From Spirochaetaceae bacterium (lineage in GTDB: Bacteria > Spirochaetota > Spirochaetia > B11-G9), in assembly GCA_030600745.1 (NCBI GenBank), contig JAUVLL010000246.1, positions 1 to 5,253 on the forward strand: a stretch of 5,253 nt of DNA, given 5' to 3'. Both the position numbers and the translations under genes were made by a program. The notes beneath the pieces are model-generated. The model was not told the DNA's origin, made no database searches, and worked only from the letters and a program-made list of their open reading frames with translations. Shown here one piece after another: positions 1-4,361 of the stretch (position 1 is its first letter; each line of letters starts with the position of its first letter).

Positions 1-168
1 TAAGTCTTCTGCCACTTTTTCTGCAGCAATATGGAATCTTTCCAGTTCAGAATCAAGCTCGGAGTTCCCAATACTATATTTGGGAACTTTTAGATTATCA
101 TCCAAATAGAGAAATACCTTACCGATAGTTATACCTGATGATGCAGAGATACCTTTAAAAATCTTCAT
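1..168 (-). CDS. ptsI: Phosphoenolpyruvate-protein phosphotransferase (PTS Enzyme I), N-terminal 56 codons only
   Basis: Enzyme I takes phosphate from PEP onto an active-site histidine and passes it to HPr, the first step of the sugar phosphotransferase system in the cytoplasm. Only the amino end is in the window; the gene runs off the left edge still in frame. The visible protein starts MKIFKGISASSGITIGKVF, matching the family signature (KGI-A-S-x-GI-A-I-GKA) found at the very start of Enzyme I proteins. It is followed by the start of the helical HPr-binding region (SELDSELERFHIAAEKVAEDL). The catalytic histidine, the PEP-binding barrel and the C-terminus lie outside. The ATG at 166-168 is the only plausible start: upstream in frame there is no ATG, GTG or TTG before a TAA at 193-195. 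AGGA sits only one base before the ATG, too close for a normal ribosome binding site, and a strong promoter lies right against the start. No ptsH precedes it here. A PtsP-type paralogue cannot be excluded from the N-terminus, but no GAF domain precedes the signature. Confidence 0.88.
   Translation of the reverse strand, partial: MKIFKGISASSGITIGKVFLYLDDNLKVPKYSIGNSELDSELERFHIAAEKVAEDL
63..88. repeat. Short inverted repeat inside the start of ptsI
   Basis: Nine-base perfect arms (63-71, AGTTCCCAA; 80-88, TTGGGAACT) flank an 8-base AT-rich loop. In the ptsI mRNA this would be a hairpin about 80-105 bases into the message, over codons 27-36. Read on the plus strand the right arm runs into a short T stretch, but no plus-strand gene ends here. 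It may be coincidental; role unknown. Confidence 0.35.
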
Positions 169-175
169 ATCCTGA

Positions 176-204
176 AATATACGAACTTTTAATTACCCTG
201 TCAA
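176..204 (-). promoter_or_regulatory. Sigma-70-type promoter of ptsI, start-codon proximal
   Basis: On the minus strand a perfect -35 TTGACA (199-204) is followed by a 17-base spacer and a -10 TATATT (176-181, five of six consensus bases). This is the best promoter match in the divergent region. Standard spacing puts transcription start at about base 169, while the ptsI ATG begins at 168. The mRNA would then have essentially no 5' leader. A weaker upstream candidate (TTGAGT, 16-base spacer, TATGAA) would give a leader of roughly 50 bases. The elements are seen directly; the leaderless reading is inferred. Confidence 0.65.
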
Positions 205-310
205 ACTGTAAAGCTTCTACTTTTCATAGAAAACAGGATATAAAACTCAACCTGAAACTGTCCAGATAGAAACAATATTTGGAAGGCTGTTAAACTATCA
301 AAACTATCTC

Positions 311-339
311 TTGATAAAGATAGGAATTGTCGATATTTT
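311..339 (+). promoter_or_regulatory. Candidate promoter of the GerMN-domain gene, start-codon proximal
   Basis: TTGATA (311-316, five of six -35 bases) is separated by exactly 17 bases from TATTTT (334-339, four of six -10 bases). Predicted transcription start is about base 346, one base before the ATG at 347. Alternatives exist: TTAAAC at 290-295 with GATAAA at 313-318 (17-base spacer) would give a leader of about 20 bases, and TATAAA at 239-244 lacks a good -35. Overlapping small palindromes lie here (CTATCT...AGATAG, TATCAA...TTGATA) and could be an operator or chance. Confidence 0.42.
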
Positions 340-346
340 GTAGAGG

Positions 347-1099
347 ATGAAAAAGAAAAAATCGTCTATAGGATGCCTGTTCTGGATTGCACTAATACTT
401 CTTATTATAGTTGTATTTCTTTTTAGCAGATCAAGAATAGAAAATGTTTTAGAAACAACAGGATTTCTTGATATAATATCTTTAAATTCAGAACACAAAG
501 AACCTGAAATAGAAAGAGTAGTTGAAGAACAGGAGAATGAGCAGGTAGATACTAACAAAATAACTAAACCTGACACTTCAGAAACCACCCAAAACAATAT
601 CCCTGAAATAAAAATCGTTATACCTGAATCTGAGACCAATATTATTGATAACAGCAGTCCCATTGCGGAAAAAAACATGAGAACATCAACTCTCTATTTC
701 GTTAATCTGGGTAATGAAAGCGAAATCACACTACAGGGGATAATGAGACCGGTATATTACAATGAAAGTCCACTCACCGAAACATTAACAGCATTGCTGT
801 CTGGTTTAACATCCAGTGAACTTAATAAGGGACTACTGTCTCTTATACCCACAGATACAGAAATACGGGGAGTAACCGTGTCCAATATGACTGCAACAAT
901 TGATTTCAACGAGGCTCTTAGTTTCAATAATTTTGGAAAAGAGGGGCTGGAAGCAGAATTAAAGCAGATTGTCTTTACTGCAACTGAGTTCTCCACAGTC
1001 GATAAGGTTCAGATTCTTATAAATGGTCAAAAAAAACAATTTCTATCCACAGAAGGTGTTTTTATTGGTGAACCCCTGACAAGATCGTCTGTACAGTAG
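347..1099 (+). CDS. Membrane-anchored GerMN-domain protein
   Basis: A 250-residue protein in three parts. A basic start (MKKKK) leads into one hydrophobic segment (about residues 9-26, rich in Ile, Leu and Val), predicted to be an uncleaved anchor with the rest outside the cytoplasmic membrane. Cys10 lies before the hydrophobic core, so this is not a lipoprotein signal. Residues about 45-112 form an acidic, Glu/Thr/Asn-rich low-complexity linker. Residues about 115-236 form a GerMN domain: the LYFVN strand, the helix with PLTETLTALLSGLTSSE, the IP-DTEIRGV turn, ATIDFNEAL, and the late strand VQILINGQ. GerMN is named from spore germination protein GerM and occurs in many non-sporing bacteria; it is thought to act in the cell envelope, but no function is proven. 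ATG 347 is the first possible start because TAG at 341-343 precedes it in frame. The purine-rich AGAGG touches the ATG with no spacer. The TAG stop lies inside a palindrome shared with tlyA. Confidence 0.83.
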   Translation: MKKKKSSIGCLFWIALILLIIVVFLFSRSRIENVLETTGFLDIISLNSEHKEPEIERVVEEQENEQVDTNKITKPDTSETTQNNIPEIKIVIPESETNIIDNSSPIAEKNMRTSTLYFVNLGNESEITLQGIMRPVYYNESPLTETLTALLSGLTSSELNKGLLSLIPTDTEIRGVTVSNMTATIDFNEALSFNNFGKEGLEAELKQIVFTATEFSTVDKVQILINGQKKQFLSTEGVFIGEPLTRSSVQ

Positions 1100-1127
1100 G
1101 GACAGGTCGCTACTTGTCCCTACTGTA
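1092..1127. repeat. 36-base palindrome joining two convergent genes (possible bidirectional terminator or REP-like element)
   Basis: Arms 1092-1107 and 1112-1127 pair over 16 positions (15 Watson-Crick, one G-T at 1105/1114) around a 4-base loop CGCT. The core arm is TACAGTAGGGACA with its exact complement TGTCCCTACTGTA. The TAG stop of the GerMN gene (1097-1099) pairs base for base with the TAG stop of tlyA (1120-1122 on the minus strand), so both genes end in CAG TAG. No T-run follows on either side, so it is not a textbook intrinsic terminator. It may still stop or stabilise both 3' ends. The GGGACAGGTCGC-type core resembles small dispersed palindromes (REP/MITE type), which is an inference from the sequence alone. 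Confidence 0.8.
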
Positions 1128-1917
1128 TCGTATCAATCAGATCATCCAAATCCTGACCTATCTTATCCATCCATGAAAGGTTTTCATTATTGGTTTGATT
1201 ATCCCTGATTAGAAAAAGAAATTCCGTATTACCCTTTCTACCTTTTACAGGAGAAATTAGTACCTTATCGACAAAAAGATTATCTTTGTTGATCTTCTTA
1301 AGAACACCCTTAAGAACATCATGAAGAATATTTTTATCCCTTATAATTCCAGAAAAATCGGGATAATTTTCCGGGTTTATCTCAAATTGCGGTTTTACAA
1401 GAACTATTAACCATTTTTCAGTTGTTAAATTAATGATATGCCTGGCTGCACCACCTATAGATCTGAAAGAGAGATCAGCAACAGCTGAATCAGGAGGAGG
1501 TACAAGCTCTTTTATGTGCATAATATTGGTTTTCTCCAACACATTAACTTTCGTATCTTTCCTAAGTGAATATGCCAACTGGTTATATCCTACATCAACC
1601 GCATGCACACCCCTGGCCCCCCTTTGCAGAAGACAGTCAGTAAAACCACCAGTTGAACTTCCGGCATCCAGGAATGTTTTTCCAGCAACATATATGTTCC
1701 AACCATCCAAAGCAGCTTCCAGCTTTAATCCACCCCGGGAAACAAATTTTTTTTCTACTACATTAATCTCTGAATCAATAGAAACTTTGTTTAAAGGATC
1801 AGATATTTTCTCACCACTTACAAAAACTTCTCCACACATAATTTTTGTGTACAAAACATCCCGGTTTATTTCAGGAAATCGCTTTGAAACAATCTCTATT
1901 AATGATATTTTTTTCAT
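1120..1917 (-). CDS. tlyA: TlyA family rRNA 2'-O-ribose methyltransferase (S4 + FtsJ-like; historically 'hemolysin A')
   Basis: A 265-residue SAM-dependent methyltransferase. In mycobacteria TlyA 2'-O-methylates cytidines C1409 of 16S and/or C1920 of 23S rRNA, which makes ribosomes sensitive to capreomycin; the family name comes from a spirochaete (Brachyspira) haemolysin screen. Residues about 3-55 are an S4 RNA-binding domain (MCGEVFVSGEKISDP). The linker leads into the signature SRGGLKL (60-66). The SAM-binding loop is DAGSSTGGF (84-92), followed by AVDVGYNQL. ADLSF is at 147-151 and LVKPQFE at 173-179. The proposed catalytic K-D-K-E set is Lys65, Asp148, Lys175 and Glu232. After the last core strand (TEFLFLIRD) there is an extra tail of about 25 acidic residues ending in the palindrome. 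The ATG at 1917 lies 7 bases after the ymdB stop with no clear ribosome binding site, so translation is probably coupled. Last gene of the rny-ymdB-tlyA operon. Which rRNA site is modified cannot be told from this. Confidence 0.92.
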   Translation of the reverse strand: MKKISLIEIVSKRFPEINRDVLYTKIMCGEVFVSGEKISDPLNKVSIDSEINVVEKKFVSRGGLKLEAALDGWNIYVAGKTFLDAGSSTGGFTDCLLQRGARGVHAVDVGYNQLAYSLRKDTKVNVLEKTNIMHIKELVPPPDSAVADLSFRSIGGAARHIINLTTEKWLIVLVKPQFEINPENYPDFSGIIRDKNILHDVLKGVLKKINKDNLFVDKVLISPVKGRKGNTEFLFLIRDNQTNNENLSWMDKIGQDLDDLIDTIQ

Positions 1918-1924
1918 AAACAGT

Positions 1925-2719
1925 TTAAAAAGAGGAAACTTTCTTAAAGCGTTTTATAGAAAGGCATTTCCCTGTGGAAGTATCCAAATCCAAAACAACA
2001 CCGGAAATAACTGCAGGATTATCAGCAACTTCATGTTTTAAAGGCATCTGAGTAAGAGATCTTCTTACTGATAAAGTGTGATCGCTGCCTATAACACTAT
2101 CAGTTGGTCCAGTCATACCAAGGTCTGACAAATAAGCAGTTCCACCAGGTAAAATTCGCTCATCTGCTGTCTGCACGTGGGTATGAGTTCCTAAAACAGC
2201 GCTTACTTTACCATCAAGATAGATAGCCAGGGCTTCTTTTTCGGAGGCCGATTCTGCATGGAAATCCACAATTATTATATCAGACTTACTCTTTAGTTTC
2301 TTAGTATATGCAAGTCCTGCCTGAAAAGGACAGTCCAAATCCCCAAAATCTCTTCTCCCCTGCAAATTAAGTACTGCAATTTTAACACCTTTTATTTCTA
2401 TTATGATATACCCCTTTCCAGGCGCTGAAGGAGGATAGTTTGCAGGTCTTAAAATTGGTTCATCTGAATCAAGCAGGGAATATATTTCCTGCTTTTGCCA
2501 TATATGATTGCCTGAGGTTATAACGTCTGCACCACTGGCAAAAACCTGGGATGCAATCTCCGGGGTTATACCAAAACCATCAGCTGCGTTTTCTCCGTTT
2601 ATCACAACAAAATCAGCCTTATATTCTTTAATGAGAGATTTTAAACCAATAAAAACAGCTCTGCATCCCGGTTGACCGACAATGTCACCCAGAATCAGAG
2701 CTTTAATTTTTTCTGACAC
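1925..2719 (-). CDS. ymdB: YmdB family metallophosphoesterase (cyclic-nucleotide phosphodiesterase)
   Basis: From a GTG start the protein has 264 residues, within the usual YmdB length. Family members (B. subtilis YmdB, Deinococcus DR1281) are two-metal phosphodiesterases reported to hydrolyse 2',3'-cyclic AMP and to influence biofilm and motility decisions. The metal ligands are all visible, numbering from the GTG: Asp12 (GDIVG), Glu43-Asn44 (NGENAADGFG), Asn71-His72 (SGNHIW), His154 (DFHAE), and His179 and His181 (GTHTHVQT). Other family blocks are RPANYPP, LNLQGR and LSDLGMTGP. The GTG at 2717-2719 is preferred because GAGGG lies 7 bases upstream (2727-2731) and the family signature then starts about 10 residues in. 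An in-frame ATG at 2741-2743 would add eight residues (MPADEGVV), overlap the end of rny by 11 bases and have no family support. It sits 13 bases after the rny stop and 7 before tlyA, so the three are almost certainly co-transcribed. Confidence 0.93.
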   Translation of the reverse strand: MSEKIKALILGDIVGQPGCRAVFIGLKSLIKEYKADFVVINGENAADGFGITPEIASQVFASGADVITSGNHIWQKQEIYSLLDSDEPILRPANYPPSAPGKGYIIIEIKGVKIAVLNLQGRRDFGDLDCPFQAGLAYTKKLKSKSDIIIVDFHAESASEKEALAIYLDGKVSAVLGTHTHVQTADERILPGGTAYLSDLGMTGPTDSVIGSDHTLSVRRSLTQMPLKHEVADNPAVISGVVLDLDTSTGKCLSIKRFKKVSSF

Positions 2720-2726
2720 AACTACG

Positions 2727-2731
2727 CCCTC
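2727..2731 (-). promoter_or_regulatory. Ribosome binding site of ymdB (decides the GTG start)
   Basis: GAGGG on the minus strand, 7 bases before the GTG at 2719 and just after the rny TGA. It lies downstream of the alternative ATG (2743) and so cannot serve that start. This is the main reason for choosing GTG. Confidence 0.65.
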
Positions 2732-2732
2732 A

Positions 2733-4262
2733 TCAGCGGGCATACTCTACAACCCGGGTCTCACGGATTATTGTTACCTTAATTCTACCAGGGTATCTCA
2801 TTTCAAGTTCTATCTTTTTAGCTATTTCCTTGGCAAGTTCCCTCGCCCTGACATCATCAACACTATCTGTATTTACCATAATCCGGAGCTCTCTTCCAGC
2901 CTGAATAGCAAAGGCCTTATCAACTCCTTCAAAATCAGTGGAAATCCTTTCCAAATTCTCCAGTCTTTTAATATAATTATTAATTGACTCCCTTCGGGCA
3001 CCAGGACGTGAAGCAGAAATAGCATCTGCAATCTGGGTAATTACAGATTCCACACAACTTGGTTCAACATCATTATGATGAGAAATTATTGCGTTTATAA
3101 CCCTTGGATCCTCATTGTACTTTCTGGCCAACTCCGCACCAAGTTCTGCATGATTACTATCGCCTTCTGTTTCTATACCCTTTCCTATGTCGTGCAGAAG
3201 ACCACCACGTATTGCAATCTCCCTGTCTGCACCTGTTTCAGCAGCTATCATACCACAAACGATAGCAACCTCCCTGGAATGACTCAGAACATTCTGTCCG
3301 TAACTGGTTCTAAAATGAAGCCTTCCAAGAGAACGAATTATCTCTTTGCTTATATTGTGGATACCCAGATCGAAAACAACTTTTTCACCCTCTTCAAGAA
3401 TTATCCTGGTAATCTCTTTTGTAACTTTCTGGACAACCTCTTCTATCCTTGCAGGATGGATTCTACCATCCTGAATAAGGCGTTCCAATGAAACTTTTGC
3501 TATCTCTTTCCGCACAGGATCAAAAGAGGAAATAACAACTGCTTCCGGAGTATCATCAATAATAATATCCACACCGGTTAATGTTTCGAGAGTTCGGATA
3601 TTACGCCCCTCACGACCAATTATCCGCCCTTTCATCTCATCATTAGGCAAACTAACAGAGCTGATAGATACATCTGAAGTAACATCTGAAGCTAATCTCT
3701 GTATCGTTGTGATTATTATATCACGCGCCTTTTTCTCAGCATCACTCAATGCATCCTGCTCAATCTTATTAATTATTACTTGAGCATCATGTTTTGCCTC
3801 ATTCTCCATGGACTGCATAATGAGGCTTTTTGCCTCCTCAGTTGACAACCCTGCTACTTTCTCAAGCTCCTTTCTCCACTTGTCTTCTTCTTCGAGAAGT
3901 GAACCTTCTCTATCTTTTACTCTTCCCTCACGGTCTACAAGCGTCTTCCTCTGGGAATCCAGATCAATCTGCTTCTTCTCTAGATTATCTTCTTTTTGTA
4001 AAAGTCTCCTCTCCGTTCGCTGAGATTCAATCCTCCGTTCACGATACTCACGCTCCTGCTGATTTCGTTCCTTCTGGAGTTGATCCCTTCCTTCTAAAAG
4101 TAACTCTTTCTTTTTAGCTTCTGCTTCTTTTATTGCTTCATGATTTAGTCGTTCCGCCCTTTGTTCTGATGATGAGAGCTGAAACCTAGCATAAAGCCAT
4201 CTAATTATCCAACCTAGAAATAAACCGGCGAGAGGAAGAATTATATGTAAAATACTAAACAT
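2733..4262 (-). CDS. rny: Ribonuclease Y (membrane-anchored endoribonuclease)
   Basis: A 509-residue RNase Y, close to the usual length of about 520. RNase Y starts mRNA decay by endonucleolytic cleavage at the inner face of the cell membrane. Domains in order: one N-terminal membrane helix (about residues 4-24); a long charged coiled coil (about 28-195, rich in Glu, Lys, Arg and Gln); a KH RNA-binding domain (about 200-260) with the GREG loop at 216-219 inside MKGRIIGREGRNIR; an HD hydrolase domain (about 320-420) with His328, the HD pair His357-Asp358 (GLLHDIGK), ISHHNDVEP at 393-401, and Asp413 in ADAISASRPGARRE; and the conserved C-terminal tail (RYPGRIKVTIIRET...VEYAR). No catalytic residue is missing. 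The ATG at 4262 has GGAGG six bases upstream, and a strong promoter lies just before it. It heads the rny-ymdB-tlyA operon; zapA, which I recall near rny in some spirochaetes, is not seen. Confidence 0.97.
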   Translation of the reverse strand: MFSILHIILPLAGLFLGWIIRWLYARFQLSSSEQRAERLNHEAIKEAEAKKKELLLEGRDQLQKERNQQEREYRERRIESQRTERRLLQKEDNLEKKQIDLDSQRKTLVDREGRVKDREGSLLEEEDKWRKELEKVAGLSTEEAKSLIMQSMENEAKHDAQVIINKIEQDALSDAEKKARDIIITTIQRLASDVTSDVSISSVSLPNDEMKGRIIGREGRNIRTLETLTGVDIIIDDTPEAVVISSFDPVRKEIAKVSLERLIQDGRIHPARIEEVVQKVTKEITRIILEEGEKVVFDLGIHNISKEIIRSLGRLHFRTSYGQNVLSHSREVAIVCGMIAAETGADREIAIRGGLLHDIGKGIETEGDSNHAELGAELARKYNEDPRVINAIISHHNDVEPSCVESVITQIADAISASRPGARRESINNYIKRLENLERISTDFEGVDKAFAIQAGRELRIMVNTDSVDDVRARELAKEIAKKIELEMRYPGRIKVTIIRETRVVEYAR

Positions 4263-4268
4263 TTGCTT

Positions 4269-4273
4269 CCTCC
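4269..4273 (-). promoter_or_regulatory. Strong ribosome binding site of rny
   Basis: GGAGG on the minus strand with a 6-base spacer to the rny ATG. It is the best Shine-Dalgarno match in the window, in contrast to ptsI, the GerMN gene and tlyA, which lack a well-spaced one. Confidence 0.8.
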
Positions 4274-4290
4274 AAAGTCAGTTGAATTGA

Positions 4291-4320
4291 ATAATAGACT
4301 TAAAAGCTGTCAATTGTCAA
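4291..4320 (-). promoter_or_regulatory. Sigma-70-type promoter of the rny-ymdB-tlyA operon
   Basis: A perfect -35 TTGACA (4315-4320), an 18-base spacer and a -10 TATTAT (4291-4296, five of six). Predicted start is near base 4284, giving a leader of about 20 bases that carries the GGAGG ribosome binding site. The -35 is followed at once by a second ATTGACA copy, whose spacing (11 bases) is too short for use. The promoter lies in the 99-base gap after the upstream EEL-repeat gene, so rny need not depend on read-through. Confidence 0.72.
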
Positions 4321-4361
4321 GTTATCATAATTCTATAAAATATACGATCTTTTTACATAAG

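Noticed and set aside
304..996. Minus-strand open frames opposite the GerMN gene (304-678 and 757-996)
   Set aside because: Both are shadows of a gene with a clear membrane anchor and GerMN domain, and neither has a supporting ribosome binding site or domain.
1433..2041. Long plus-strand open frame opposite tlyA/ymdB
   Set aside because: It overlaps two well-supported genes, shows no recognisable domain and has the composition of an antisense shadow.
3075..3491. Plus-strand open frames opposite rny (also 3808-4117)
   Set aside because: The rny HD domain and coiled coil on the minus strand fully explain the sequence; the plus-strand products show no family features.
3796..3831. GCCTCATT...AATGAGGC inverted repeat followed by five T on the plus strand, resembling an intrinsic terminator
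   Set aside because: It lies in the middle of rny on the opposite strand with no plus-strand gene ending there. It arises from repeated EAK/ENEAK codons of the coiled coil, and the 15-base loop is long.
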